41,635 bases of DNA from an uncultured Prochlorococcus sp. (GCF_902616385.1 NZ_CACMSM010000012.1:1-41635), one strand, 5' to 3'. Shown: positions 17,785 through 27,287, counted from the stretch's first letter. Notes: generated from the sequence alone by a model not told the origin. Numbers and translations are program-made.

Positions 17785-19245
17785 ATGACCACTGCTTTGC
17801 AAACGCCTCAAAGGCGCTCTAGGTCCAGATTACAAGATGCAAGTCTTGTTAATGGACCTATGCTCCTTTTGAGGAGTATTCGAGGATTTAGTTCAAACCG
17901 CTCTATGTTGTGGCTTGCGACTGTTCCTTTAGCTTTGTTTGGTTTAGGTATCTTTAATCTTTCAGCTCATGCAGCTGATTTACCTGAGTTGAATGCAGCT
18001 TTTCTTGCTAACAATTTATGGCTTTTGATCGCTACTATTCTAGTGATCTTTATGAACGCTGGTTTCGCTATGGTTGAGGCAGGTATGTGTCGTTCTAAGA
18101 ACGCAGTAAACATCCTTGCTAAAAACCTATTCGTATTTGCTCTGGCTGTAACCTCCTATTGGTTTATCGGCTATTCATTAATGTACGGAGGTAGTGTTGC
18201 TGACGGATGGCTTTATTTTGGAGGCCTATTTTTTGATCCAACAGTTACTGCTGATATGGTAACTGATGCTGGATTAGTCCCAACAGTTGATTTCTTGTTC
18301 CAGTCTGCATTCGCAGGAACTGCAGCAACTATCGTATCCGGTCTTGTTGCTGAAAGAGTTAAATTTGGAGAATTTGTTGTTTTTGCTGTCGTATTAACTG
18401 CATTTATATATCCAATTGCTGGTAGCTGGAAATGGAATGGGGGTTGGCTTGATTCTTTAGGTTTTGTAGACTTTGCTGGTTCTTCAATTGTTCACTCAGT
18501 TGGAGCATGGGCGGGTCTTGTAGGAGCTATGCTTCTTGGACCAAGAATTGGCAAATACTCTGATGGGAAACCACAAGCTATGCCAGGACACAACATGGCT
18601 ATAGCTACCCTAGGTGCATTAGTTCTATGGATAGGTTGGTATGGTTTTAACCCCGGTTCTCAACTTGCTATGGATCAATGGGTTCCATATGTTGCTGTAA
18701 CAACTACTTTGGCAGCAGCAGCTGGTGCTATTGGTGCAACTATTGTTTCAACATTAACTTCTGGTAAGCCTGATCTTACAATGATAATTAACGGAATCCT
18801 TGCTGGTTTGGTTAGTATCACTGCCGGCTGTGGTGATATGACTCTCGCTGGAGCCTGGTTCGCAGGACTAGTGGGCGGAATAATCGTTGTATTTTCTGTT
18901 GCAGCACTTGATGCCGCTGAGATCGATGATCCTGTAGGTGCATTCTCTGTTCATGGAGTTTGTGGTGTATGGGGTACTGTAGTTATCGGTCTTTGGGGTA
19001 CAGCTGTACAAGGTGATGGAGCAGGTATGGGATTGTTCAATGGTGGAGGTATTACTCTTCTTCTAGTTCAAGCTCTTGGTGCCGCAGCTTATGCTATTTG
19101 GACACTAGTTACTTGCTGGATTGCCTGGTCTGTAATTGGAGGATTATTCGGTGGAATCCGAGTATCTGAAGAGGAAGAGACTCAAGGCTTAGATATAGGA
19201 GAGCATGGAATGGAAGCATATCCAGACTTTGCATCTGCTAAATAA
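17785..19245 (+). CDS. amt: Ammonium transporter Amt
   Basis: The 486-residue protein is a full Amt/Mep/Rh channel with about eleven membrane helices. It begins with a 65-residue leader (basic MTTALQTPQRRSRSRLQ, then a hydrophobic stretch ending in LSAHAAD) typical of marine cyanobacterial Amt, followed by MNAGFAMVEAGMCRSKNAVN, the pore-region SIVHSVGAWAGLVGAMLLGP with a conserved pore His, and FSVHGVCGVWGTVVIGL with the second. It imports ammonium at the cytoplasmic membrane. A perfect NtcA box precedes it and a strong terminator follows. Its codon and base composition looks richer in G and C than its neighbours, consistent with very high expression. Confidence 0.97.
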   Translation: MTTALQTPQRRSRSRLQDASLVNGPMLLLRSIRGFSSNRSMLWLATVPLALFGLGIFNLSAHAADLPELNAAFLANNLWLLIATILVIFMNAGFAMVEAGMCRSKNAVNILAKNLFVFALAVTSYWFIGYSLMYGGSVADGWLYFGGLFFDPTVTADMVTDAGLVPTVDFLFQSAFAGTAATIVSGLVAERVKFGEFVVFAVVLTAFIYPIAGSWKWNGGWLDSLGFVDFAGSSIVHSVGAWAGLVGAMLLGPRIGKYSDGKPQAMPGHNMAIATLGALVLWIGWYGFNPGSQLAMDQWVPYVAVTTTLAAAAGAIGATIVSTLTSGKPDLTMIINGILAGLVSITAGCGDMTLAGAWFAGLVGGIIVVFSVAALDAAEIDDPVGAFSVHGVCGVWGTVVIGLWGTAVQGDGAGMGLFNGGGITLLLVQALGAAAYAIWTLVTCWIAWSVIGGLFGGIRVSEEEETQGLDIGEHGMEAYPDFASAK

Positions 19246-19265
19246 TCTAACTTAAAATTGATTTA

Positions 19266-19300
19266 AGAAACCTGACTTATGTCAGGTTTCTTTTTTTTTT
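19266..19300 (+). terminator. Intrinsic terminator after amt
   Basis: An 11-base perfect stem (19266-19276 with 19281-19291, sequence AGAAACCTGAC), a TTAT loop and an unbroken run of T to 19300 form a classical rho-independent terminator 20 bases after the amt stop. It is the only strong one I could find in the window. Confidence 0.92.
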
Positions 19301-19335
19301 AGGAAAAGTTATTTAAAACGTTGTAATATAAAAAG

Positions 19336-20532
19336 ATGGATACTCAAGCTTTTAGAAGATCCCTTCATCATTCTGATAGATACAATAGAAGGGGTTTCGA
19401 TTCTCCAACAAAAAGAGCTCAAGCGTTAGAAGAAGCTTATCAAAGTGATTTGATAAGTTCTATTAGGGATAATGGTTTTACTTACACTAAAGGCAGATTA
19501 AATATTAAGTTGGCCCAAGCCTTCGGTTTCTGTTGGGGAGTTGAAAGAGCTGTAGCAATGGCTTATGAAACTAGAAGACATTACCCTAATGAGAATATAT
19601 GGATAACAAACGAAATAATTCATAATCCCTCTGTTAATGATCATTTAAGAAAAATGAATGTGAAATTCATTTCTGCTAAAAATGGAATTAAAGATTTTTC
19701 TTTAGTTTCTCACGGGGATGTTGTTATACTTCCTGCCTTTGGAGCTACTGTACAAGAAATGAAACTATTGCATGAGAAAGGTTGTCATATTATTGATACA
19801 ACTTGTCCATGGGTTTCTAAGGTTTGGCATACTGTTGAAAAACATAAAAAACATATTTTCACATCTATCATTCATGGAAAATTCAAGCATGAAGAGACTC
19901 TCGCAACAAGTTCATTCGCAGGTAAATATTTAGTTGTCCTTGATCTAGAAGAAGCTAACTACGTATCTGAATATATTCTGGGGAGAGGTAATAGAAATGA
20001 GTTTATGAACAAATTTGCTAAAGCTTGTTCCAATGGATTTGATCCTGATAAAGATTTAGATAGAGTGGGAGTTGCAAATCAGACAACTATGCTTAAGAGC
20101 GAGACTGAGGAAATTGGAAAGGTTTTTGAAAGGACGATGTTAAAAAAATTTGGACCAGAGAACTTAAATAGTCACTTTTTAGCTTTTAATACTATTTGCG
20201 ATGCAACTGAAGAAAGACAAGATGCAATGTTCTCATTGGTTGATGAAGAACTTGATATTTTAGTAGTTATTGGAGGCTTCAATTCTTCTAATACTACTCA
20301 CCTACAAGAAATAGCAATTACAAAAAATATTTCTTCTTTTCACATTGATACGCCAGAGAGGATATCAGTTAAAGAAAACTCAATATTTCATAAACCACTA
20401 GGATCAGAATTAGAACTTAAGAAAAATTTTCTACCTAGCGGAAAAATTAATGTTGGAATTACCTCAGGCGCATCCACTCCTGATAAGGTCGTTGCAGATG
20501 TTATTGAAAAGTTAATTGATATTGCTTCCTGA
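19336..20532 (+). CDS. ispH: 4-hydroxy-3-methylbut-2-enyl diphosphate reductase
   Basis: IspH catalyses the last MEP-pathway step, producing IPP and DMAPP for carotenoids, the phytol of chlorophyll and quinones. The 398-residue protein is the long cyanobacterial/plastid form with a charged N-terminal extension of about 55 residues. The three Fe-S cluster cysteines are in [14 protein letters not shown] (C66), [11 protein letters not shown] (C157) and [14 protein letters not shown] (C288). [11 protein letters not shown] and [11 protein letters not shown], lining the diphosphate site, are also present. It starts with ATG at 19336, shortly after the amt terminator, so it has its own promoter. Confidence 0.97.
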   Translation: MDTQAFRRSLHHSDRYNRRGFDSPTKRAQALEEAYQSDLISSIRDNGFTYTKGRLNIKLAQAFGFCWGVERAVAMAYETRRHYPNENIWITNEIIHNPSVNDHLRKMNVKFISAKNGIKDFSLVSHGDVVILPAFGATVQEMKLLHEKGCHIIDTTCPWVSKVWHTVEKHKKHIFTSIIHGKFKHEETLATSSFAGKYLVVLDLEEANYVSEYILGRGNRNEFMNKFAKACSNGFDPDKDLDRVGVANQTTMLKSETEEIGKVFERTMLKKFGPENLNSHFLAFNTICDATEERQDAMFSLVDEELDILVVIGGFNSSNTTHLQEIAITKNISSFHIDTPERISVKENSIFHKPLGSELELKKNFLPSGKINVGITSGASTPDKVVADVIEKLIDIAS

Positions 20533-20635
20533 ATTTGTTATTCATTTATAAATTTGCTTAGTTTTTTTAATTTATTAGTCAGATAATTACAAAAGATCTA
20601 CTTTATTAACTAGAATAATGAAAAATTTATGAAGT

Positions 20636-21196
20636 ATGGAAGACAAAGCACAAACTAATCAGGTTCAAACTGCAAGTATGAATAGAGCTAAAGCACCCCA
20701 AAAAGTTGAAGTTGTAGTTGCCAATTCATCTTCAGGGTCAGAAGTAAATATACTTGGAGAATTATCGATTTTTGTTTTAAGAATAGGTTTTTGTGCTTTG
20801 ATGATTCATCATGGCCTTGAAAAACTTCAAGATCCGCAGGGTTTTGCTGAGTTTGTAGTTGGTAAGTACTTTCCATTTTTGCCAGGTGATCCTGTTATTT
20901 GGACTTTTGGAGCAGCAATTACTCAATTGGTATGTCCTTTAGGGTTGGCTTTAGGGATTTTTGCGCGGCTTTCTTCTCTTGGCCTATTCTCCACCATGGC
21001 ATTTGCAGTTTATTTTCATCTCCTTGATACTGGACTAGAAGGTTTTCCTCTAGCAGTGGTTGAAGGTCATAATTATGCTTTCGAATTGTCTTTTATATAT
21101 GGGGCTATTTCTCTCTACTTTCTGTGTGCAGGCCCGGGCAGGCTATCTTTATTCAGAAAAACTAACAAGATTACATATTATCCAAAATCAACATAA
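20636..21196 (+). CDS. DoxX family membrane protein
   Basis: The 186-residue protein has a polar, Gln/Lys-rich N-terminal region of about 40 residues and then four predicted membrane helices. The stretch LRIGFCALMIHHGLEKLQDP matches the start of the DoxX family (R-x-G/x-LM-IHHGxEKLxDP). DoxX proteins are poorly understood; some are linked to thiosulfate or redox-stress complexes in other bacteria. The ATG at 20636 is used; an ATG at 20618 in the same frame runs into a stop. The stop is one base from the purH stop (convergent). Confidence 0.82.
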   Translation: MEDKAQTNQVQTASMNRAKAPQKVEVVVANSSSGSEVNILGELSIFVLRIGFCALMIHHGLEKLQDPQGFAEFVVGKYFPFLPGDPVIWTFGAAITQLVCPLGLALGIFARLSSLGLFSTMAFAVYFHLLDTGLEGFPLAVVEGHNYAFELSFIYGAISLYFLCAGPGRLSLFRKTNKITYYPKST

Positions 21197-21197
21197 T

Positions 21198-22751
21198 TTA
21201 ATGTAAAAAGTGCCTTTTTTGAGTAAATACCATTGAGATTCCTTTCAAATTACACATATCAATACTTTCTTGGTCTCTTAGACTTCCTCCGGGCTGAATA
21301 ATAGCTTTTATTCCATATTCGTTTGCTAGTTCTACAGTATCTGCAAATGGGAAAAACCCATCGCTAGCCAAGACAGCACCAGAACATAAACTTCCAGCTG
21401 CTTTTAATGCAATTTTTGCTGCTCCAACTCTATTCATTTGTCCAGCTCCAATTCCAATAGTTTTTTGGTCTTTTGCAATAACAATGGCATTAGATTTAAC
21501 GTGTTTACAAACTTTCCATGCAAAATTTAGATCTAAGTTAGTTTGATTACTCGCATTTTTATTTGTTACTGAAATCCAATTTTCAGTTTTTTCTTGAATA
21601 TCGTCAGTATCTTGCACTAGTAATCCTCCCATTATTGATTTAGTAGAATTTTGATTCTTTTTTGGAAGTTGATCTTTTGAAAATTTTAAAATTCTTAAAT
21701 TCTTTTTAACTTTTAAAATTTCTAAAGCTTTTTCATCAAAAGATGGAGCGACGACACACTCTAAGAAAATATCTTTGAGGTGAATTGCGGTCTCACTATC
21801 AACATTTGAATTAAAAGCAACTATTCCTCCAAATGCACTAACAGAGTCACATTCCAAAGCATTCAAAAATGCTTTGGAAGCTGAATTACTTATAGAGGCA
21901 CCACAAGGATTATTGTGTTTTAAAATAACAGAGGCAAACATGTCGGTTGTGAGTTGATCTTTTTCCGTGTATCCAAATTCTAAAACTGTTGAAAGTGCCG
22001 ACTCTAAATCTAATAGATTGTTATAACTTAAATCTTTTCCTTGTAATTGTTCTGCTGAGTTCCATCCAATGCCACTTAAACCATACCAAAAGGCTTTTTG
22101 ATGTGGATTCTCCCCATATCTTAAGGTTTTGATTAATGGATAAGATTCAATATATTTGGAGGATTGTAAATCTCTTTCTTTTCTTATCCAATTAGATATT
22201 GCAGTGTCATAGTCTGCTGTATGTTGAAAAGCTTCAAGGGCTAATTTTGCTTTATATGATTCTTTTAATTCACCTTTTTTACTTTCTTCAAGAAAATTTT
22301 GATACTGACTAGGATCTACTAAAACGGAAACATCTTTATGATTTTTGGCTGCAGAACGAATCATAGACGGCCCTCCGATATCGATATTTTCAATAGCATC
22401 TTCCCATTTAGCTCCTTGATCTACAGTTTTTTTAAAAGGATATAGATTGACAACTACCAAGTCAATTAACTCAAGATTGTTAGCTTCTATATCTTTTTTG
22501 TGTTCCTCATCAGTTCTTTTTGCTAATATTCCCCCGTGTATTTTTGGATGTAAAGTTTTAACTCTTCCTCCAAGAATTTCTGGAGAATTAGTAAAATCAG
22601 CAACTTTAATAACTGGAATTTTAGCCTCTATGAGATGTTTGGCAGTTCCTCCACTTGATAGAATTTTATAGTTAAATTGCTCTACCAATTCCTTGCAAAA
22701 TGGGATTATATTTTTTTTATCAGAGACACTTACTAAAGCTAATGGAGACAT
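21198..22751 (-). CDS. purH: Bifunctional AICAR transformylase/IMP cyclohydrolase
   Basis: PurH performs the last two steps of IMP synthesis. The 517-residue protein has an N-terminal MGS-type IMP cyclohydrolase domain (about 1-195, SSGGTAKHLIEAKIPV, LGGRVKTLHPKIHGGIL, NLYPF, NIDIGGPSMIRSAAKN) and a C-terminal AICAR formyltransferase domain (LRYGENPHQKAFWY, KHNNPCGAS, ASDGFFPFADTVE). Length is normal. It is divergent from the esterase gene with 33 bases between start codons, so their promoters must overlap. The 3' end meets the DoxX gene after one base. Confidence 0.98.
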   Translation of the reverse strand: MSPLALVSVSDKKNIIPFCKELVEQFNYKILSSGGTAKHLIEAKIPVIKVADFTNSPEILGGRVKTLHPKIHGGILAKRTDEEHKKDIEANNLELIDLVVVNLYPFKKTVDQGAKWEDAIENIDIGGPSMIRSAAKNHKDVSVLVDPSQYQNFLEESKKGELKESYKAKLALEAFQHTADYDTAISNWIRKERDLQSSKYIESYPLIKTLRYGENPHQKAFWYGLSGIGWNSAEQLQGKDLSYNNLLDLESALSTVLEFGYTEKDQLTTDMFASVILKHNNPCGASISNSASKAFLNALECDSVSAFGGIVAFNSNVDSETAIHLKDIFLECVVAPSFDEKALEILKVKKNLRILKFSKDQLPKKNQNSTKSIMGGLLVQDTDDIQEKTENWISVTNKNASNQTNLDLNFAWKVCKHVKSNAIVIAKDQKTIGIGAGQMNRVGAAKIALKAAGSLCSGAVLASDGFFPFADTVELANEYGIKAIIQPGGSLRDQESIDMCNLKGISMVFTQKRHFLH

Positions 22752-22784
22752 TATGGGAAAGTTTACTTACTTAAGAATATAAAC

Positions 22785-23402
22785 ATGAAATATGCTATCA
22801 ATCATGAATTTGTCTCGATTAGCTCTCAAACTGCAACTCATAGAATTATTTTGATGCATGGTTGGGGAGCTGATTCAGATGACCTTTTAACATTTGGAAA
22901 GGAGATGACTGAAAAAATAAATCTTGATTTTGAGGTAATTTCTTTGAGGGCTCCTGGATTACACCCAAGCGGTCAGGGAAGACAGTGGTATGGATTATAC
23001 CCACATGATTGGAATAGAGCTAAGGATGAAGTAAATAAACTTTTAGTTACATTAAAAAATTTTGATACTGATCAGATTCCACTAAGAAAAACAATTTTAT
23101 TGGGGTTTTCTCAGGGGGCGGCAATGGCAATTGATGCGGGATTTAAGTTAAATTTTGGATTAATTGTTTCTTGTAGTGGTTATCCTCATCCCAACTGGAC
23201 CCCAGGAGAAAAATTCTCGCCATTAATTATTAGTCATGGTTTATTTGATGACGTTGTGCCTATAGATGCTTCTAGGACTATTTATGAAAAGGTAAAGAGT
23301 AAGTCTTCTAAATTTTGTAAATTATTAGAATTCGATGGATTTCATCAAATTGATTCAAATTTAATTAATTTTATAAGTTCAAATATAAGTAATATTTTTT
23401 AA
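22785..23402 (+). CDS. Carboxylesterase/phospholipase-type alpha/beta hydrolase
   Basis: A 205-residue alpha/beta hydrolase with oxyanion loop HGWGADSDDL, nucleophile elbow LGFSQGAAMA (Ser), acid SHGLFDDVVP (Asp) and catalytic His in FDGFHQID. This pattern is that of the small carboxylesterase/acyl-protein thioesterase family. It has no signal peptide, so it acts in the cytoplasm; the substrate cannot be told. It starts at the ATG at 22785 and shares a four-base stop overlap with the convergent DUF3155 gene. Confidence 0.88.
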   Translation: MKYAINHEFVSISSQTATHRIILMHGWGADSDDLLTFGKEMTEKINLDFEVISLRAPGLHPSGQGRQWYGLYPHDWNRAKDEVNKLLVTLKNFDTDQIPLRKTILLGFSQGAAMAIDAGFKLNFGLIVSCSGYPHPNWTPGEKFSPLIISHGLFDDVVPIDASRTIYEKVKSKSSKFCKLLEFDGFHQIDSNLINFISSNISNIF

Positions 23403-23767
23403 ACAAAAGCATATTCGTATTCTTCTATCTCTTCCCAATCATCTGCAGTAAGTTCAAGACCCTCAAATATTTTTTCTTCACCAATTCCTTCAACTACAAC
23501 TTTTAGTGATGGAAATAGAAAATGGTTTTCTTCAGCATATTGGGCGCTGAATAACCCTTTTTCACCCCAAAAAAATCTATCGGTGGTGTGTTCATTTCTT
23601 CTGACATTGAAAACTGAAGGCGCAGAGAGGCCATTTTCAGCTATGAATCTTCTTGCTGCTGTAACTGGTTTATGTTTGCCAGTTTCGATATGATATATAG
23701 GTACATGTGCCATTACTCTTTGGCCAGCCAATCTTCTTCTGCTGATTCTTTTTCTTTTTTTTGACAT
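23399..23767 (-). CDS. DUF3155 family protein
   Basis: The 122-residue protein begins with a strongly basic MSKKRKRISRRRLAGQRV, has a conserved-looking HIETGKHKPVTAARRFI segment, and ends in an acidic tail (DDWEEIEEYEY). It fits DUF3155, a cyanobacterial family without established function. The basic head suggests contact with nucleic acid or the ribosome, but this is inference. It is divergent from the histidine kinase gene across the longest noncoding gap of the window and its stop overlaps the esterase stop by four bases. Confidence 0.78.
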   Translation of the reverse strand: MSKKRKRISRRRLAGQRVMAHVPIYHIETGKHKPVTAARRFIAENGLSAPSVFNVRRNEHTTDRFFWGEKGLFSAQYAEENHFLFPSLKVVVEGIGEEKIFEGLELTADDWEEIEEYEYAFV

Positions 23768-23866
23768 TGATTGGTACTCCTGAAATTATTAATGAGATTA
23801 GTCTTATTTATTTTTACTAATCTTATATATGTGATTTTAAATTCACTTCAAATTACATAGAGGACC

Positions 23867-23933
23867 CATCAACCCCTGATGTAGCTTAAAATATGATTAA
23901 ATATTCATATTTAAGGCTGGCTAAAGTCAGACC
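23867..23933. other. Cluster of three inverted repeats in the longest gap
   Basis: The 251-base gap 23768-24018 holds three consecutive hairpins: CATCA/TGATG (23867-23871 with 23877-23881, loop ACCCC), AAATATGA/TCATATTT (23889-23896 with 23905-23912) and GGCTGGC/GTCAGACC (23915-23921 with 23926-23933, one G-T pair and one bulged A). No coding frame, tRNA or T-tract terminator is evident. The set could be a structured leader of the downstream kinase gene or a small RNA. The stems are short, so chance is not excluded. Confidence 0.35.
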
Positions 23934-24018
23934 TCTTTATATATCTTAATACTTTTTTCATATTTTACAAGCCCTTTTTCAAGTTTTTTTTTAAAAATTT
24001 CTCAAAATTTTATTAATT

Positions 24019-25155
24019 ATGAATCTTTCAAAAAAATTTGAAGAATTGATTTTAAAGCAGCTAGAGAGTTTTGGTTGCTCAATGGGCGTGACTAATTTAG
24101 TTATGTATCTTGCTTCAGCTAAGCAAGGAACCAAAGCATCTTTTGAAATGATTAGTCAATGGCCACAAATTGATAGGATACTTACCTCAATAGAAGATGA
24201 TCCTTCACTAAAAGTTTCATCGCCTAATAGAAGATGGTACCCGCTACAAGAAAACGATATTTTACTTGGTGTCCTTAGAGTAGAAACTGATTTAAAGGAG
24301 GGGAATTGGCCAGTATCTCTCGATTCTAGATTAAAAGCGCTTTCAATATCTTTAGCTAAATGCGTCTCTATCGAATTAGAGCGTCAAAATAAAAATGAAG
24401 AAGTCAATTATTTAAAAAATCAGGTCAATATTATAATTCATCAATTAAGGAATCCATTAGCTGCTATTAGGACATATGCAAAACTATTAATAAAAAGACT
24501 TGGTTCAGATGATGATTCTATTGAAATAGTCGAACGCATGATAATAGAGCAAAAACAAATTAATCAATATATGGATTCTTTTGCGCAATTAAATTCGCCT
24601 ATTCCACTCCCTCTAGAAATTGGAGAGGAAAGATTATTATTACCCCCAAATTTAGATAATAAAAAGGTAATAACTGTTCAAAGTTTATTGAGGCCAATTT
24701 TAGAAAGGGGTAAAGCTAATGCGGACTTAGAGAATAGAGATTGGACTGAACCTTCTCTTTGGCCAGATTGGACTATTTCGCCATTAAAGGCAAAATATGC
24801 TGTAATTGCTGAAATTGTGGCCAATTTGTTAGAAAATGCGTTTAAATATGCCCAAAAAAATGCTGAAATTGGACTCGCAATTACGAGTAATGGACTTTGT
24901 ATATTTGATGATGGTAAAAAAATAACCAAAAATGAAAACGAGAAAATTTTTGAAAAAGGTTTTAGAGGATCTGCCGCTAAAAAGAAGGATGGCACTGGTG
25001 TGGGACTTTTTTTGGCGAGGAAATTAGCAAAACAAATTGGAGGAGATTTGAGATTGCTGGAAAATAACTCGATTGAAAATACTGAGAAATCAAAAAATCT
25101 TAAGAAGAAAAATATTTTCTATTTAGAACTACCTATAAAAGAATTGCATGCATAA
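24019..25155 (+). CDS. Sensor histidine kinase, Hik2/CSK-like
   Basis: The 378-residue cytoplasmic kinase has no membrane segment. Residues 1-125 form a weakly conserved sensor region that could be a worn GAF domain. The H box is HQLRNPLAAIRTYAKLL with phospho-acceptor H141, followed by N box NLLENAFKYA (N273), the DDG motif at about 297-299, and GTGVGLFLARKLA (325-337). The HQxRNPLxAxRTxxKLL form of the H box resembles cyanobacterial Hik2 and chloroplast sensor kinase, so a redox or light-related role is possible; I recall this from family knowledge and did not test it. No response regulator is adjacent. Its last 23 bases overlap the convergent cobS. Confidence 0.88.
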   Translation: MNLSKKFEELILKQLESFGCSMGVTNLVMYLASAKQGTKASFEMISQWPQIDRILTSIEDDPSLKVSSPNRRWYPLQENDILLGVLRVETDLKEGNWPVSLDSRLKALSISLAKCVSIELERQNKNEEVNYLKNQVNIIIHQLRNPLAAIRTYAKLLIKRLGSDDDSIEIVERMIIEQKQINQYMDSFAQLNSPIPLPLEIGEERLLLPPNLDNKKVITVQSLLRPILERGKANADLENRDWTEPSLWPDWTISPLKAKYAVIAEIVANLLENAFKYAQKNAEIGLAITSNGLCIFDDGKKITKNENEKIFEKGFRGSAAKKKDGTGVGLFLARKLAKQIGGDLRLLENNSIENTEKSKNLKKKNIFYLELPIKELHA

Positions 25156-25897
25156 ACAACATTGCAGTTTCAACTAGTACAACACTTGCACCGCAGGCAT
25201 CTCCATTGAAGCCTCCAATTTTATTGCCCAGTATGATTGGGATAAAATAGCTTAGAAAAATACCAATCAAAATAAGAATAAAAAATTTAATTAATATTGC
25301 TTGAGATGTAATTGAAACAAATTGGTATGCTAAGAAAATTAAAAGAAAAAAAATGGAGATCAAAGATTCTTTTTTCAATCCATTCCAAAACTTTTTATGA
25401 CTAATAGATTTTTTCTTATAACTCATATACTTAAACTTTTCTATAAAAAATAAATTTGAAAATCTTCCCCAAAATAAGCATATAGGTAAAACAAAAATTA
25501 TTAGGTTTTGAATTTTTAGTATGCAAGCAATTTGAATTAAAGTTATAAAAACTAAAGCTTGAACGCCAAAGGAACCAACTTTACTGTCTTTCATAGCTTT
25601 TAAACGTCTCTTTTTACCTGCAAAAATACCATCGAAAGTATCCATTAACCCATCGAGGTGCAGACCACCAGTAATTAAATATCCCGAAGCCAAACAAATT
25701 AATGCGGATGCATAAATTGACCAGGAGTTTGCACATAAAAAAAGAAAAATATAACTCTGAATTGTTCCAATAAAGAATCCTAAAGGAGGCGCAAACTGTG
25801 CAATATTTTTAAATTCTGGATTAATTAAAGGTATCTTTGGAAAAGTCGTGTAGAAAATCCAAGATCCTGCGAAATTTTTTATTAGATATTTTTTGAT
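25133..25897 (-). CDS. cobS: Adenosylcobinamide-GDP ribazoletransferase (no standard start)
   Basis: CobS joins adenosylcobinamide-GDP and alpha-ribazole (or an adenine nucleotide in pseudocobalamin makers) at the membrane. The central motif ITGGLHLDGLMDTFDGIFAG and GGFNGDACGASVVLVE near the C-terminus identify it; there are five or so membrane helices. The first TTG in frame is at 25693, but that leaves out the conserved N-terminal half (FAGSWIFYTTFPKIP and QFAPPLGFFIGT), which reads openly upstream to a stop at 25934-25936. That upstream part has no ATG, GTG or TTG. I place the start at an ATC at 25897 as a guess (254 residues); ATA at 25882 or ATT/ATC near 25915 are alternatives. The product is secure, the start is not. 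Confidence 0.8.
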   Translation of the reverse strand: MKKYLIKNFAGSWIFYTTFPKIPLINPEFKNIAQFAPPLGFFIGTIQSYIFLFLCANSWSIYASALICLASGYLITGGLHLDGLMDTFDGIFAGKKRRLKAMKDSKVGSFGVQALVFITLIQIACILKIQNLIIFVLPICLFWGRFSNLFFIEKFKYMSYKKKSISHKKFWNGLKKESLISIFFLLIFLAYQFVSITSQAILIKFFILILIGIFLSYFIPIILGNKIGGFNGDACGASVVLVETAMLFMHAILL

Positions 25898-25968
25898 GGG
25901 AAAAATAGAATTGATAATAAATAATAGGGTAGATTAATAAAAAAGTATTAAAAATTTTATAAATTATC

Positions 25969-27087
25969 GTGTTTGAATTTGAAATTTCATCGCAGTGCAG
26001 CAATACAGCTGCAAGAACTGGTATATTTCATACACCAAATGGTGAGGTAAATACACCAAAATTTATGCCTGTGGGTACTTTGGCAACGGTTAAAGGAATT
26101 TCATCTAAACAGTTAAGCTCTACAGGATCAGAAATGATTCTTTCAAATACCTTTCATCTTCATTTACAACCTGGAGAAAAATTAGTTAAAGAATCTGGCG
26201 GCATACATAAGTTCATGAATTGGGATAAGCCTATTCTTACTGATTCAGGAGGATACCAAGTTTTTAGTTTGGCCAAATTAAATAATATTTCTGATAAAGG
26301 GGTGGAATTTAGAAATCCAAGAGATGGTAGTCATGTTTTTTTATCACCTGAAAAAGTAATACAGATTCAAATGGATCTTGGATCGGATATTGCAATGGCT
26401 TTTGATCATTGCCCTCCGCATACAGCTAACGAAAATGATATTGAGGACTCTTTACAAAGAACTCATTCATGGTTGAAAAAATGTGTTGAGACTCATCAGA
26501 AATCCAATCAAGCATTATTCGGTATAGTTCAAGGTGGTAAGTATCCTAGATTGAGAGAACATAGTGCAAAATATACAACTTCTTTTGATCTTCCTGGAAT
26601 AGCAGTGGGCGGTGTAAGTGTTGGAGAGGCAGTTGAAGAAATACATAGTGTAATTAATTACGTCCCGAAATTCTTACCAATAAACAAACCAAGATATTTA
26701 ATGGGGATTGGCTCTCTAAGAGAAATTTCTTTAGCAGTTGCTAATGGATTCGATATATTCGACTGTGTTTTGCCTACACGACTAGGAAGACATGGGACTG
26801 CATTTTTTAATGATGAAAGATTGAATTTGCGAAATGCTCGATTTAGAAATGACTTTTCTCCGATTGACAAAACTTGTAAATGCGAAACCTGTAAGTCCTA
26901 TTCTCGTGCATATTTACATCATCTAATAAGAAATGATGAAATATTAGGGCTCACCCTAATAAGTTTGCATAATATTGCTCATTTAATAAGATTTACCAAT
27001 GCAATTTCTGCTGCAATTAAAGATAATTGTTTTACAAATGATTTCGCTCCTTGGAAAACATCCTCTATTGCTCACCATACGTGGTAA
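25969..27087 (+). CDS. tgt: tRNA-guanine transglycosylase
   Basis: Tgt exchanges the wobble guanine of GUN-anticodon tRNAs for a queuine precursor. The 372-residue protein has the N-terminal [14 protein letters not shown], the catalytic-site stretch [12 protein letters not shown] with nucleophile region, [20 protein letters not shown], the [15 protein letters not shown] nucleophile loop and the zinc-binding CKCETC...H cluster (about 301-332). The start is GTG at 25969, divergent from cobS. psbK follows 34 bases downstream in the same direction. Confidence 0.97.
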   Translation: MFEFEISSQCSNTAARTGIFHTPNGEVNTPKFMPVGTLATVKGISSKQLSSTGSEMILSNTFHLHLQPGEKLVKESGGIHKFMNWDKPILTDSGGYQVFSLAKLNNISDKGVEFRNPRDGSHVFLSPEKVIQIQMDLGSDIAMAFDHCPPHTANENDIEDSLQRTHSWLKKCVETHQKSNQALFGIVQGGKYPRLREHSAKYTTSFDLPGIAVGGVSVGEAVEEIHSVINYVPKFLPINKPRYLMGIGSLREISLAVANGFDIFDCVLPTRLGRHGTAFFNDERLNLRNARFRNDFSPIDKTCKCETCKSYSRAYLHHLIRNDEILGLTLISLHNIAHLIRFTNAISAAIKDNCFTNDFAPWKTSSIAHHTW

Positions 27088-27121
27088 CGTCTTAACATAA
27101 TTAATTAAATTATCAAAAAAG

Positions 27122-27262
27122 GTGCTCATTCTATTTAATACATTCGCTGAATTGCCAGAGGCTTACAAGGCCTTTGCTCCAACTGTTGATGTTCTTCCAC
27201 TCATTCCTTTATTTTTCTTTTTGTTGGTATTTGTTTGGCAAGCTGCAGTTGGATTTAAATAA
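27122..27262 (+). CDS. psbK: Photosystem II protein PsbK
   Basis: A 46-residue protein starting with GTG at 27122 ([20 protein letters not shown]) and ending [14 protein letters not shown]. The mature PsbK signature, PEAYxxFxPxVDVLPxIPxxF then VWQAAVGF, is unmistakable. The first nine or so residues are the cleaved leader of the precursor. PsbK is a single-helix subunit near CP43 in photosystem II. It lies 34 bases after tgt and may be read from its promoter. Confidence 0.95.
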
Positions 27263-27287
27263 ATTCTCTTAGTTTAGATTTTCAGTA

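Noticed and set aside
24678-24995. A 105-codon frame antisense to the histidine kinase gene
   Set aside because: It lies wholly within the kinase gene, whose N, D and G boxes are conserved here; the protein is a low-complexity hydrophobic shadow.
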